Shown: positions 34,852 to 44,719, counted from the stretch's first letter. The stretch: DNA of 64,000 nt from an uncultured Clostridia bacterium (GCA_947625905.1 CANQQJ010000016.1:1-64000), one strand, 5' to 3'. Numbers and translations are program-made. The notes: generated by a model not told the origin, from the sequence alone.

Positions 34852-35910
34852 TTACGCGCCGATAAGCGGCAGGTCAAATGAGAATAGGACCTCGTTTATT
34901 TCAAAAATATTGTAGTTCTTGTTCAATATAAAATATTCGATAATTATATCAAACTTGCTGCTGTGGGTCAGCGAATAGCCCGCTCTGCCGATCAGGTCTC
35001 TGGCGGTGTCAATATCAAGTCCGAGCGCGAGCGTAAGCGCCACCGCGGTTATCTTGCTCGGCTTGTAATTCCGATTGCCGCGGATCTTGGAAAACAATTT
35101 CCTGTCGATATTCGCCCTCTTATACACTTGAACATCGGTCATTCCGCTGATATCGATAAGCTGCAGAAGATATTCCGAAAATGACGCGTCCATATTTTTA
35201 AGCATTTCATTTATATCGCGGGGCACGGAAGTTTGTTTGGGTCTGTGGAGCGGTTTGCGTTCCGATATATTGGACTTTAGCTCAGGCATCGGAGCCGAAA
35301 GCTGCGCGGTGTCAAATATGGCATGATCCATTTGCATCGACTCGCCCACCTCGCGTCTGCGTCGGTTTATCTCCTCGTTCTCGGCGAGTATCTTGTCTAT
35401 ATAATCGGCAATATTCGAGATGAGCTCGGGATCGGCCTCAAAACCGATTTTGGAGTATATGACCAGATAGATGTCCATCTCGCTGTTTTCGAGAAAATCC
35501 GAGATCGCGCGCTCGGCGACCTTGAGTGCATCCTTCGGGGGATAGCCGTATACGCCCGATGAGATAAGCGGGAAAGCTATTGATTTGACGCGCTTGCGTT
35601 TTGCCAGATCAAGACTTGATCTGTAACATGAATAGAGCAGCGCTTCCTCGTTATGTCGGCCGCCGCGATAAATCGGTCCCGGAGTATGGATTATGTACTT
35701 GGCTTTAAGGTCAAAGCCTTTGGTTATCACGGCCTTGCCCGTGTCGCAGTGTCCGATCTTGCGGCAGGCCGCGTCCAGCTTTTCATATCCCGCCGCGGCG
35801 AATATCGCTCCGCACACACCGCTGCCCGGCATCAGCGAGGTATTGGCCGCGTTCACCACAGCCTCCGCGTCTGTTTTTGCTATATCTCCCCGTATGATCT
35901 TAAACGGCAT
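34852..35910 (-). CDS. macro-domain protein with C-terminal HTH-like domain, copy 2
   Basis: 352 residues from the ATG at 35910, behind GGAGATG. A longer frame to 36138 has no RBS and is rejected. The ADP-ribose-binding loops are as in copy 1 (VVNAANTSLMPGSGVCGAI and PLISSGVYGYPP). Substitutions are concentrated in the linker (about residues 195-235), while the macro core and the C-terminal domain are almost unchanged. This pattern suggests purifying selection on both domains. Confidence 0.88.
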   Translation of the reverse strand: MPFKIIRGDIAKTDAEAVVNAANTSLMPGSGVCGAIFAAAGYEKLDAACRKIGHCDTGKAVITKGFDLKAKYIIHTPGPIYRGGRHNEEALLYSCYRSSLDLAKRKRVKSIAFPLISSGVYGYPPKDALKVAERAISDFLENSEMDIYLVIYSKIGFEADPELISNIADYIDKILAENEEINRRRREVGESMQMDHAIFDTAQLSAPMPELKSNISERKPLHRPKQTSVPRDINEMLKNMDASFSEYLLQLIDISGMTDVQVYKRANIDRKLFSKIRGNRNYKPSKITAVALTLALGLDIDTARDLIGRAGYSLTHSSKFDIIIEYFILNKNYNIFEINEVLFSFDLPLIGA

Positions 35911-35940
35911 GAAATCATCTCCAAAATCAATTTTGATTAT

Positions 35941-35969
35941 ATTATATATCACACGAGTCGGATTGGCAA
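35941..35969 (-). promoter_or_regulatory. sigma-A promoter of macro-vWA operon, copy 2
   Basis: On the minus strand: TTGCCA (35969-35964), a 17-bp spacer and TATAAT (35946-35941). The -35 box is weaker than in copy 1. Confidence 0.7.
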
Positions 35970-36053
35970 GGGCAATACAAAATTTATGTATTAATCGCTT
36001 ATTTTTCGATCTTTCAAACAGGCATCGCTCTATATGCTTATAAAACACAAATG

Positions 36054-38450
36054 CTACCTTGAATCCCTTTTTACGTTTCTTAAAATTAATATACAGCCCA
36101 CCGCACAAATTACCGCGAATGCCAGCATAATGCCCCATGAGCGGAACAAATTTGCCTTTGTGAACTCAAATATATCTTCCGCGGCTTTTTGAGCGCCCGG
36201 AATTACTATTTTAGACGGCATTGAATTCAGATCCGCCACGGTTCCCAGCGCGCTTACCGCCCATCGGCTTACGGTAAAATACGACAAAAATTCCGTATAA
36301 TCCGACAACGCGAAAAGAATTCCGGAAAAAAGCAGCTGTATTATCAACACAAATGGCGCCACTGTCATGGCTTTGTCCGGATTTTTTGCTACCGCGGATA
36401 TGATAAGGCCTATGGCCGCCGATGCAAAAGCCGTCAATGTCAACGAAATATAATTTTCAAGCAAACCGCTGTATGTCAACACTGAATCTTCGCTTCCCCC
36501 AACGAGCAATTTAAAAAGTATCGTTACAAGCAGCATCTGAACGGCGCACAATATAAACTGCACAATAAACTTTGAAAGAACGTACGTTCCAAGTCTTAGG
36601 TTTGCCATATACTCCCGCTTTAAAATATTTCTTTCCTTGCAAATTTCCTGAATCGAGTTAAATAACGCGGTCCATATTGCGCCGCAGGTCAACGCGAATA
36701 AAATCGATCGTGTATCCTCGAAATTTACAAAGGTTCCGTCTGCCGCGACAAATGACAAAAGTATCGTTATTCCGACAGGCTGCGCAAACAGCATGATCAG
36801 TCTGTGCCAATCGTTTAAGATTAATTTGGTATATCGATGGCATAATATTCCGAGCTGTTTGAAAAACGCCGGTTTTTTAAAAAATATCTTTGCTGTTGTA
36901 ACGTCGCCGCTGTCAGCTCTTCGTTGTTCGCGCTCATATTGTGAATAGAATTTTTGCGACCACATATCTACCGTTCGATCATCACTCAGCATATTATATA
37001 TTTTTGTGAGCGAATCTGTTTTAAAAAAATTCAGACAATCTTGCGGCGATCCGTAATAACACACTTTGCCGCCTTTTCCCATGAACAAAATTTTATCACA
37101 AAGCCGCAAATTCTGTGTGGTATGCGTAACCATAATTATTGTTTTACCTTTGTCCGCGGCAAGTTTGCTCAAGGTTATCATCAGACTTTCCTCTGTGCCG
37201 GGATCCAATCCCGACGTGGGTTCGTCAAGAAAAAACAGTCCGGGATCCGCGAGCAGCTCAACAGCTATGCTCGCTCTTTTTTTCTGTCCTCCGCTCAACT
37301 CGCGTATCAAGGTGCGCTTATGCTCGGTTAGTTCAACCAGTTTTAAAACTTCACTTATTCTGGCTTCCCTTTCCGTTTCACTTATATCCTCGGGCATGCG
37401 CATTTGAGCCGAAAACTCCAGCATATCATAAAGAGAAAGATTTTCATAAATGATTTCCTGCTGAGGAACATAGCCGATTATGTTTTTCAGCACGTCGTAG
37501 TTTTCATAAAGATTAACAGAATTGACAAAAACCTGACCTTTTGTGGCATGCTCAAAACCGCTCATTGCATTCATAATTGTTGACTTGCCTGCACCGCTTC
37601 CTCCGATAATCGCCACAAATTCATTTGGGTCTACCGTAAGACTCACATTGCTCAATATACATTTTTCTCCGCCGCTCGATTTCACACTTCGGGACACATT
37701 TTGCATACGCACCTTTGTTCCTCCGTTATCGGATTTGTAAAACAAAACACCTCCGGAAAAAATCGCAATTGAGTTAGCAAAGCGTATTATGTCTTTTTCA
37801 CACAAAGCGTGTTCTGAATTAATGCGTTTTCCGTTAACAAACACGCCGTTAAAACTGTGCAGATCATTTAAAAACAAATATCCGTCGCGCTGATAGATCT
37901 CGGCATGTTTTCTGGAAACGCTTACGTTTCCCAAAACAATATCGCACTTTTCGCTTCGTCCGATGCTCACATAGTCAGCGCCCAATAAGTCAAACCGTTT
38001 CCACTTTCCGACACTTCTTGTAAAAGTAAACAACATAATAACTCCGTGGCCTTTTGCCATGCCCGGAGTAATATTGTCAATTCTGATTATATCGCCCTCT
38101 TCAAGGCGATAACCGTAACTGCTGCTGACACCTGTCGGAGCAAGCAGTCTGCCATTTACAAATGTTCCGTTAGTACTGTTCAGATCCTCTATATACCAGC
38201 TGCCATCGTGCATACGAAGCTGCGCGTGTGAGCGGGAAACCAAATTTGAATTTATAAATATGTCCGAAACGTCTCCTCGCCCGATCAACACAGTATTTTT
38301 GCCGAAACTGCTCAGCATGTACTCTTGGATTTTGCCGCCGCTGTCGAGAACAACAAGTCTGCCGCTGTCTATTGCTGCCGGTTTAATGAATTGAGTGCGT
38401 TCCGAAAATTGTGTCTGCTCCGAATATTTAATATCTTCTGATATGCTCAA
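36054..38450 (-). CDS. FHA-FHA-ABC transporter (ABCG-like half-transporter)
   Basis: 798 residues from a TTG start behind AGGTG. Two FHA domains come first: residues about 30-125 (NLVSRSHAQLRMHDG, LNSTNGTFVNG) and about 150-230 (VSVSRKHAEIYQRDG, LHSFNGVFVNG). The ABC ATPase follows with Walker A GGSGAGKST, signature LSGGQKKRASIA and Walker B FFLDEPTSGLD. The C-terminal 260 residues hold about six membrane helices (ABC2 type). FHA domains bind phosphothreonine, so the transporter is probably controlled by the Ser/Thr kinase encoded at 41940. It is the last gene of the T7SS-associated cluster. Substrate unknown. Confidence 0.9.
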   Translation of the reverse strand: MSISEDIKYSEQTQFSERTQFIKPAAIDSGRLVVLDSGGKIQEYMLSSFGKNTVLIGRGDVSDIFINSNLVSRSHAQLRMHDGSWYIEDLNSTNGTFVNGRLLAPTGVSSSYGYRLEEGDIIRIDNITPGMAKGHGVIMLFTFTRSVGKWKRFDLLGADYVSIGRSEKCDIVLGNVSVSRKHAEIYQRDGYLFLNDLHSFNGVFVNGKRINSEHALCEKDIIRFANSIAIFSGGVLFYKSDNGGTKVRMQNVSRSVKSSGGEKCILSNVSLTVDPNEFVAIIGGSGAGKSTIMNAMSGFEHATKGQVFVNSVNLYENYDVLKNIIGYVPQQEIIYENLSLYDMLEFSAQMRMPEDISETEREARISEVLKLVELTEHKRTLIRELSGGQKKRASIAVELLADPGLFFLDEPTSGLDPGTEESLMITLSKLAADKGKTIIMVTHTTQNLRLCDKILFMGKGGKVCYYGSPQDCLNFFKTDSLTKIYNMLSDDRTVDMWSQKFYSQYEREQRRADSGDVTTAKIFFKKPAFFKQLGILCHRYTKLILNDWHRLIMLFAQPVGITILLSFVAADGTFVNFEDTRSILFALTCGAIWTALFNSIQEICKERNILKREYMANLRLGTYVLSKFIVQFILCAVQMLLVTILFKLLVGGSEDSVLTYSGLLENYISLTLTAFASAAIGLIISAVAKNPDKAMTVAPFVLIIQLLFSGILFALSDYTEFLSYFTVSRWAVSALGTVADLNSMPSKIVIPGAQKAAEDIFEFTKANLFRSWGIMLAFAVICAVGCILILRNVKRDSR

Positions 38451-38514
38451 ATTAATTTCACCTGCCTGTTCATTTTGCTATATATCCCAAGTGCCGTGAC
38501 GGCGGAATAATTGT

Positions 38515-39495
38515 CTAATAGGAAATATAAACCGTCTGAGTCGGATCGTCCCAGCTTACGTTCGCGCCGAACGCCTCCGCGGCGGCTCGCAGCGGTATAT
38601 ATGTACGGTCGCCGATAACAGTCGGCGCCACATCCATTTCAAACATATCATAATTGTGGAAACAGTACTTTCCCCCGATGTACATGGCAACTCTGTCTGT
38701 GCCGCTGCCGTTCAGCATGGTTACAGACTCTTTTTCCTCATTCCACACAACGGTATACCCCATTTTTTCGGCCACGGCTCTTATCGGAACCAAGACCCTG
38801 TCGTTCTGCATTATCGGCGGGCTGTCGGGATAAATATACTCGCCGTTCATAACTATGCTTATTCCGTTAGAGGACGTTAAAACAGCCTTTTCCGTTGTCG
38901 GAAACGTGATCGACTGCATCATCGCGTATACATCCGAAAAATGATTGTAATTGTCATCTCTGTGATAGAGAACAATAATACTGATGCCATCTTTTATGCC
39001 GACGAACGAGGTCGCATAGCCGTGATACGGATAATAGCCTTCGTTTGTTCCCGTGTATGCTTTTTCTGTTCTGAAAAACTGGACATTGTTGATCATTTCA
39101 CGACTGCTGATCTCCGATTCGACTTTAATGTTAATAGGAGCGTTAAAGCCGTCGGCTATTGTATCATTATCCATTAATGCTCCGTAAGCGTCTTTTATAT
39201 CGTCATCACTGAACATTTCGGTATTAACGCCTGCAACATTTGATCCGTATTCAGCCCTAAGGGAATTGTCAAAATATATATCAACAAACTCATTGTCGTT
39301 ATATTTATACCGATACGCAACATCGCAAACCGCTGTATTGCCTATCACGCCGCTGTCAATATAGCTCCAGTTATCCGATATGACCAGTGATATACCCGTC
39401 GCGTCATCTTTATAATACTGCGCGAAAACGGAAAAACTGAAAGTAAACGTCAAAACAGCAGCGGTTAATATCGTAAAAAATATTTTTCTTTTCAT
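38515..39495 (-). CDS. secreted stalk-domain (copper amine oxidase N-terminal-like) protein
   Basis: 326 residues. A signal peptide is clear (KRKIFFTILTAAVLTFTFSF, then VFAQ cleavage). The middle part (about 25-190) is a PsbP/DUF1795-like lipid- or surface-associated fold. The C-terminus (about 215-326) carries two copies of the stalk-domain motif (VPIRAVAEKMGYTVVWN and IPLRAAAEAFGANVSWDD). Such domains are frequent in Clostridia cell-surface proteins and have no amine oxidase activity. Its place in the cluster suggests a surface role beside the T7SS. Confidence 0.75.
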   Translation of the reverse strand: MKRKIFFTILTAAVLTFTFSFSVFAQYYKDDATGISLVISDNWSYIDSGVIGNTAVCDVAYRYKYNDNEFVDIYFDNSLRAEYGSNVAGVNTEMFSDDDIKDAYGALMDNDTIADGFNAPINIKVESEISSREMINNVQFFRTEKAYTGTNEGYYPYHGYATSFVGIKDGISIIVLYHRDDNYNHFSDVYAMMQSITFPTTEKAVLTSSNGISIVMNGEYIYPDSPPIMQNDRVLVPIRAVAEKMGYTVVWNEEKESVTMLNGSGTDRVAMYIGGKYCFHNYDMFEMDVAPTVIGDRTYIPLRAAAEAFGANVSWDDPTQTVYISY

Positions 39496-39556
39496 AAATA
39501 ATACCCTACCCTTTCTTTGAATTTGCATTGCACATATGATTCTAATTTTAAGCGCG

Positions 39557-40696
39557 CTAATTCTGCATCGCGCTGTACACGTTGTACCAAGAAGTGAAGG
39601 CGTTTAACGCAGGTGCGGCGTTCGCGCGGTTTCCTTCCGCGTACTGCAAAACAATATATATAATACGATCGTCTACTGTTCGCAAATACATTTCCGTCTT
39701 TACATGAATACCGGAAGTAATCATGTCAAAAATAAGCTCTTTGTATTGCGCGCCGCTTATCGTCTGATTGCCATAATCCGCCTCAAAAATCATACCTTCG
39801 TTGCTCAGTATGTTTTTTATTGACTCGGCGCATTGATCAACAGTCATATTCCTGGATGGAATTTGTTCGGTAAACATATAAACCTGCTCACGGGTGACCG
39901 CATTAAAAGCGGAAAACTCATAAGCATCGGGATCGTTGGGAGAAAAAAATTCGTTTGTTTCGTCTTTGGTTCGCATTACCCAGTTCTCCGGCGCAATAAA
40001 TCCCAAATCGATGCTTACATTAACATATAAGTTCTTCTCCGGCACAAGCGAACCCTTTATAAATTGCGTTTTAGGAACGACGGTCGCGTATGGCTGCGAG
40101 CCGGCAACACTCTCGGAAGTCGATGCCGCTGATCCGTCAGGGTTCCATATGCCGCATATACCAAAAATCGGCAGCAAGATCAACGCGATACACGTCGAAA
40201 GAGAAAGCGTTAATCCCCATTTTCCGAGTCCCGTACCTTTCTGATCGTTATTATTAGCCTGATTGAGAGCAACCGCCGAGATCAGAGCCGTGATAATCGG
40301 AAAAACAGGAATACTTACAAATCCGGTGCAAATGAATACCACAAGGCTTGCCGCAAAAGCAATAATGCAGAGCGTGTTTTTCTTTTTCTTTTTCGGTTTT
40401 GTTTTCGTTTTAAAATATTCATCAAAATCGGATAAGTCATTTTCCGGTTCAACATCCGTTATGTTTTCGGGTTCCGCAGCCGTTGTTTTCTCCGTCTTGG
40501 AAAGCAAAAGAATAATTCCGCCTATCAAAAACGCGAGCCTGAGAGATATTTCTATCACAGCCGAAATTCTGTTTGTTTCATTCAAAACATACCACATCCG
40601 CCCCGCGGACACGTTTTCGGATATTTGTCCAATAATCGACATAACACTCAAAAGGATCAAAACAATTCCCCATACAATTTTAGTGCTTCTTTTCAT
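39557..40696 (-). CDS. membrane protein with cytosolic Lys-rich loop and extracellular domain
   Basis: 379 residues. Two helices near the N-terminus (about 8-25 and 48-66) are followed by a Lys-rich loop (KTKPKKKKK). Two more helices lie at about 107-145 and 160-182. An extracellular C-terminal domain of about 180 residues resembles the PsbP/DUF1795-like part of the neighbouring secreted protein. SD GGGAGA precedes the ATG. The role is unknown. It could be a structural part of the secretion apparatus, given that the usual EssA/EssB/EsaA genes are not recognisable here. Confidence 0.6.
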   Translation of the reverse strand: MKRSTKIVWGIVLILLSVMSIIGQISENVSAGRMWYVLNETNRISAVIEISLRLAFLIGGIILLLSKTEKTTAAEPENITDVEPENDLSDFDEYFKTKTKPKKKKKNTLCIIAFAASLVVFICTGFVSIPVFPIITALISAVALNQANNNDQKGTGLGKWGLTLSLSTCIALILLPIFGICGIWNPDGSAASTSESVAGSQPYATVVPKTQFIKGSLVPEKNLYVNVSIDLGFIAPENWVMRTKDETNEFFSPNDPDAYEFSAFNAVTREQVYMFTEQIPSRNMTVDQCAESIKNILSNEGMIFEADYGNQTISGAQYKELIFDMITSGIHVKTEMYLRTVDDRIIYIVLQYAEGNRANAAPALNAFTSWYNVYSAMQN

Positions 40697-40731
40697 AATC
40701 TTTCTCCCTTCGTTACCACAACATAAATGGG

Positions 40732-41916
40732 TTAATATATTGTTCCGCCATGATTTGGCGGATTGTGTCCGCCATCATTTCTGCGGGATCTGTTATCACG
40801 TTCCGGCCGATTGTTCGGCAATCTGTACGCTCCGTTTAAATTACCGGATCCGCGCTCTTCGCCTCCATAATTATCGCGCCTCCGCTCGCCGCCGGCGGGA
40901 GCGGAGCGGTGATCTGCGGGCTGTCTCCGTTGATCCTCGCCTCTCCAGTTCACCCAATCCTCGTCTCTGCGTTCTTCGCGGGGCCTTTGAGGCTCATTTC
41001 GTCTTGACGGATCGGGCATTGCGGCTTCCGGCTGTCTGCGCGGCGCGCCGTTCACGCTTCTCATATCCGCCGTTCTTTGTTCTTGATATACATTCATTCC
41101 GCCATAGGGCCTGTTATAGCCGTACCGATCGCCCATAGGGCCATACGCGTTTACGGAAGGACCACGCAGCGCCTCGTTGTAATAACCCGCCGCCGCTATT
41201 CCTCTCAGCATATTTGCGGCTATAACGATCACAACGCCTATCAGTATAAGGAACAAAAACAAAATGCCGAAAGCTGAAACAGCGCCGAGCCCGCGTCCGT
41301 AAAAAATATATCTTGATATAATACCGCTGATACTGAAATCAGCTACCTCGGAGATCACAACTGCCAGCAGCGCCACCAAAAGGTAATACACGAACGGAAC
41401 GAGAAGAAGCACCAAATCCGTCAAGAACATATATCCCTTATACCCCTGAGTCATATTCTTTGATTTGTTAAGAGCGTCAACGGGATCTGTATTTTCCTCA
41501 TTCATCAGTATGTAGGGCGTGAACGAATAACAATACGACTTATATATGCCGACAATCCGAAACGCGAAAGCTGCCAACACACCCAAAATCGGTACAATAA
41601 ATGACACTATCGTTCCGGATATAGTCCAGATACTGATCCACAGCCAACGCCAGAGCATTCCGCCGCCAACGCGTTTTGCTGATTTAAATCCGGAAAGAAG
41701 TCTTTTTGAATCCGCCTCTTTTCCGTTATACACATCAAGGAAAACAGTACACATTCCGGCGTCCAGCAAGAGTACGATCGGAACCGAAATGATAGGCAAA
41801 ATACCCATAACATAGGCCAAAATCACCATCAGAGTTTTAAGAAGGGTAAATCCGTATATGCGCGCAGGCGAACGTTTGAGCGCGTTAAATGAGTTGCTTA
41901 AAATATATGAAAACAT
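40732..41916 (-). CDS. multi-pass membrane protein with disordered Arg/Pro/Gly-rich tail (DUF975-like)
   Basis: 394 residues. The first 245 form about six hydrophobic segments, and the N-terminus (SNSFNALKRSPARIYG) recalls DUF975-type integral membrane proteins. The last 150 residues are disordered, rich in Arg, Pro, Gly, Asn and Asp (PRRQPEAAMPDPSRRNEPQR). SD GGGAGGT before the ATG. It lies between the kinase and another membrane protein in one direction, so cotranscription is likely. The tail could be a phosphorylation or assembly platform (speculative). Confidence 0.6.
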   Translation of the reverse strand: MFSYILSNSFNALKRSPARIYGFTLLKTLMVILAYVMGILPIISVPIVLLLDAGMCTVFLDVYNGKEADSKRLLSGFKSAKRVGGGMLWRWLWISIWTISGTIVSFIVPILGVLAAFAFRIVGIYKSYCYSFTPYILMNEENTDPVDALNKSKNMTQGYKGYMFLTDLVLLLVPFVYYLLVALLAVVISEVADFSISGIISRYIFYGRGLGAVSAFGILFLFLILIGVVIVIAANMLRGIAAAGYYNEALRGPSVNAYGPMGDRYGYNRPYGGMNVYQEQRTADMRSVNGAPRRQPEAAMPDPSRRNEPQRPREERRDEDWVNWRGEDQRRQPADHRSAPAGGERRRDNYGGEERGSGNLNGAYRLPNNRPERDNRSRRNDGGHNPPNHGGTIY

Positions 41917-41939
41917 TGTTTACCTCCCATATTCACCCG

Positions 41940-43877
41940 TTATTCCGTAACTTCAATGATCTTTGTGTAATCATCCTTAGCGTTTCTGACATCATACTTC
42001 TGAACCGTGCCGTCGTCGAACGTGAGCTCTATAATGCCCTTTTCGTTCATCTTGAGGCTCGACACCGGCTGACCCCAAAGAATAACGCCATTTGTGCCCT
42101 CGTCGTATTTTCCGTCCGGATTAACGCGGCACAGCGCTCTGTCCTCATAATAGCTGATGAAATATATCCATCCGTCATAATAAACGTCATACTCGCAGTG
42201 CTTGTCCGAGATCATCGTCAGCTGCGTGCCGTCCCGTTTTATCTTATAAAGAGGCGAAGCCTGAATCGTGCCCGTCGGAACCAGCTCGTCTTCCTTCTGA
42301 CTGAAATAGAGCCACTTTTTATCGTTTGAGTCGAGATAGTAAGCGCCGATAACCTCCTCGTCGTTTTTCTGGATCCTTCCTCTGTCTATACCGAACTGAT
42401 ATTTATGTATCGCGTATTCATCGGCCTTTTCCGCTCTGTACTCTATGGTCTGGGGCCAGATAAGCACTATCGCTATCGCGAGGAGCGCGGCTCCGGCCGC
42501 GGCGATCGCTATCCATATATTGCGCTTTTTGATCTTTTTTTGCTTTTCCATAACAAGGACTTTCTCGTTTTCGAGCTGCTCGATCTTCTGGCGCAGTTTT
42601 CTGCCTGCCGCGCTGTTTGTTCCCAAAGATTTAAGTATTCCGACCGTGCTTTCACCGGCCATTTTTTGATCGAATAAATCGTAATCCCGGTCGTCATATG
42701 TGTGAGGACCGACCTGTCTCCTTAATATAGATTCCGATTCTGTCTCAGACTGATTATCCCAGATGCTTATTGTCTTGTTACTTCCGTCGTCATCCGAGGG
42801 AACGTTATTAACCGGCCCGGGAACGTTCCATTCAACTTCATTATGGGGCGGCTGATATGACTCGTTTGTTACGGCGTGTCTTTCCGACTCGACCGAGATA
42901 GACTTGATTTTTCTCACCGCGGGGAATTGGATCTCGGAATTCAAAACACTGTCGGGCAGTCTCTTTTTGGCCTCGGTCAAATCATGAATAAGGCTGTCCG
43001 CCACTGAGTATCTCTCATCCTTATCGTATTCGCAGGCCTTCTGGATAACCGGGGCAAGCGCTTCCGGAGCAAACTCCGGCGGCGGAACCTTTTCGCCCGA
43101 CATTCTGATGTTGAAAGCCCTGTTGTTGTCCTCCAAAGTAACGCGGCCCTGACTTGATCTGGGCATAAACGGGTATCTGTTGTAATTAAACAGCTTATAC
43201 AAAACTATGCCCAGCGAATAAATATCCACGCTTCCGGTATAACGCTCGCCCTTTTTTACCTCGGGCGCCATGTAATATTCACTGCCAACTCCTTGGGTAA
43301 TTCCTCTTGTTGCAGTGTTCATGTTCGCAACGCCGAAATCGCCGATCTTAAAATGCCCGTTGCTGCCATAGAAAATATTATCCTCTTTTATGTCTCTGTG
43401 TATGATCTTATATTCATGGCAAGTTTTGAGTCCCGACGCGATATCGATACCCAGATCGATCGCTTCGCCGACCGTTATCGGCTTTTCCGCCAAGTATTGC
43501 TTAAAAGGAGTGGCAAATTCCATAACTATATATATCTGCCAGTTGATATCTATTTTTTTGGCGCTGTGGTCAATATATTTTATGATATTTGTGCATTCGT
43601 CATTGGCACTGAGACGCATCATTGACTCGGTTTCAGCCACAAATTTATTGGCTATGTCCGAAACAAAGTTCTCCAGTTCGTCCGTGCTTCCGCCATAAGC
43701 GTTTTCAAATTCTTTTATAAGATCCGATGTCGGCAGTTCGATGACCTTAACGGCCACTGTCTGACCGTGCGAACCGTGCGCGCTGAACACCATGCCGTAC
43801 CTTCCGCGGCCGACAAAATCGTCGATCGTATAATTTATAATTTTTTTGCCTAAATACTTTTCGTATGTGGATTCCAT
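41940..43877 (-). CDS. transmembrane Ser/Thr protein kinase (PknB-like)
   Basis: 645 residues. The kinase domain (about 15-295) has an intact Gly loop (VGRGRYGMVF), the Lys in VAVKVIE, the catalytic loop IIHRDIKEDN, DFG in IGDFGVAN and APE in YMAPEV. A juxtamembrane region precedes a single membrane helix near residue 460. The extracellular C-terminus (about 170 residues) has repeated WIYF- and LYKIKRDG-type strands, as in DUF5050-like propeller pieces. I place the start at the ATG 6 bases after GAGGTG. Substrates probably include FHA-bound proteins in this cluster, EssC and the FHA-ABC transporter (inference). Confidence 0.93.
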   Translation of the reverse strand: MESTYEKYLGKKIINYTIDDFVGRGRYGMVFSAHGSHGQTVAVKVIELPTSDLIKEFENAYGGSTDELENFVSDIANKFVAETESMMRLSANDECTNIIKYIDHSAKKIDINWQIYIVMEFATPFKQYLAEKPITVGEAIDLGIDIASGLKTCHEYKIIHRDIKEDNIFYGSNGHFKIGDFGVANMNTATRGITQGVGSEYYMAPEVKKGERYTGSVDIYSLGIVLYKLFNYNRYPFMPRSSQGRVTLEDNNRAFNIRMSGEKVPPPEFAPEALAPVIQKACEYDKDERYSVADSLIHDLTEAKKRLPDSVLNSEIQFPAVRKIKSISVESERHAVTNESYQPPHNEVEWNVPGPVNNVPSDDDGSNKTISIWDNQSETESESILRRQVGPHTYDDRDYDLFDQKMAGESTVGILKSLGTNSAAGRKLRQKIEQLENEKVLVMEKQKKIKKRNIWIAIAAAGAALLAIAIVLIWPQTIEYRAEKADEYAIHKYQFGIDRGRIQKNDEEVIGAYYLDSNDKKWLYFSQKEDELVPTGTIQASPLYKIKRDGTQLTMISDKHCEYDVYYDGWIYFISYYEDRALCRVNPDGKYDEGTNGVILWGQPVSSLKMNEKGIIELTFDDGTVQKYDVRNAKDDYTKIIEVTE

Positions 43878-43921
43878 TTTCATCACCTCGTATTAATTTT
43901 ATGATCTCGACCATATTCGGT

Positions 43922-44719
43922 CTATATTCCTCCGTATTTGCCCCCGATACACAAACATATCAGGACAACCGCCGCCACAACGGCAGCTGACCATGCGGCT
44001 ATCGCAAACAGCGAGGTTTTGGCGCGCGCGGCGCCGTGTTTCAAGTTCTTTTCCTCTTTCCCATGATTTAATTCATTCTCATCAGTATATATCGGATTAA
44101 CGTCAGACGCGGCAATTGCCGCCACAGCAGACTTCCTGACGTTCGGCTCAAGCATGTCGGCCCGGCTGACAAGCCTTTGAAGGGCAACGCTTATATCCTC
44201 GCCCGAGAGCAGATACGCCTCTATCGCAGACACTCTGAGCGCATCCGCGACTCCGCGGCTCAAAGCGATAAAAATCTTTGGTACCGCGAAGAAATTATCC
44301 GCCTTAGTGCGGGAAACCTTTCCGCGCTCGGATAACAGCTTCAGTTTGCTGCCGGAAAGCTCATAGATTACCGAGCCGCCGTCGGCCAGAGCGGATACGC
44401 CGTTATCGCTTATATCCATAACGGCGTATGGAAACGGGTCATCCGCGGGAAGCTTTTTTGAAATATACTCGACGATCTTACCGCCTCCCGCGTGATTTTT
44501 CTCCGCTTCATCATATATATTAATAACTCTCACCGCATTTCGCTCATGACCGCTGCTGCACTGACCCACCAAAACGCGTTCCTTAACGCCGCTGTCGCTC
44601 ATCGCGGCGCGGGGCGGCTTTCCAGCGTTGCACAGATTTTCTCCGAGATAAACTCTCTCTCCGCGCAGATTATTCTTTGTTCCGCCGGAGGCCACGCCGA
44701 CGATTTTGTATTTTATCAA
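43922..44719 (-). CDS. degenerate PP2C-like membrane protein (pseudo-phosphatase)
   Basis: 265 residues from a TTG start behind GGAGGTG; the ATG at 44755 would lie inside the upstream gene. The N-terminus (SGGTKNNLRGERVYLGEN) corresponds to the PP2C entry motif but lacks the usual NED. VSALADGGSVIYEL and FIALSRGVADAL stand where VGDSRVY and CSDGLTD would be, and the metal-binding Asp residues are absent. One membrane helix lies at about 236-258. It probably binds phosphoproteins without dephosphorylating them. Confidence 0.6.
   Translation of the reverse strand: MIKYKIVGVASGGTKNNLRGERVYLGENLCNAGKPPRAAMSDSGVKERVLVGQCSSGHERNAVRVINIYDEAEKNHAGGGKIVEYISKKLPADDPFPYAVMDISDNGVSALADGGSVIYELSGSKLKLLSERGKVSRTKADNFFAVPKIFIALSRGVADALRVSAIEAYLLSGEDISVALQRLVSRADMLEPNVRKSAVAAIAASDVNPIYTDENELNHGKEEKNLKHGAARAKTSLFAIAAWSAAVVAAVVLICLCIGGKYGGI

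Larger units (their letters stand above)
34123..35969 (-). repeat. duplicated macro-vWA module, copy 2
   Basis: Direct repeat of 26138-27986, covering promoter, macro gene, hairpin and vWA gene. Homology fades upstream of the -35 box. Confidence 0.9.

Noticed and set aside
36054-38450. FHA-ABC protein as a drug-efflux pump
   Set aside because: The ABCG-like fold alone does not show this. The two FHA domains and the kinase/phosphatase context favour a signalling-controlled export role, and substrate cannot be inferred.
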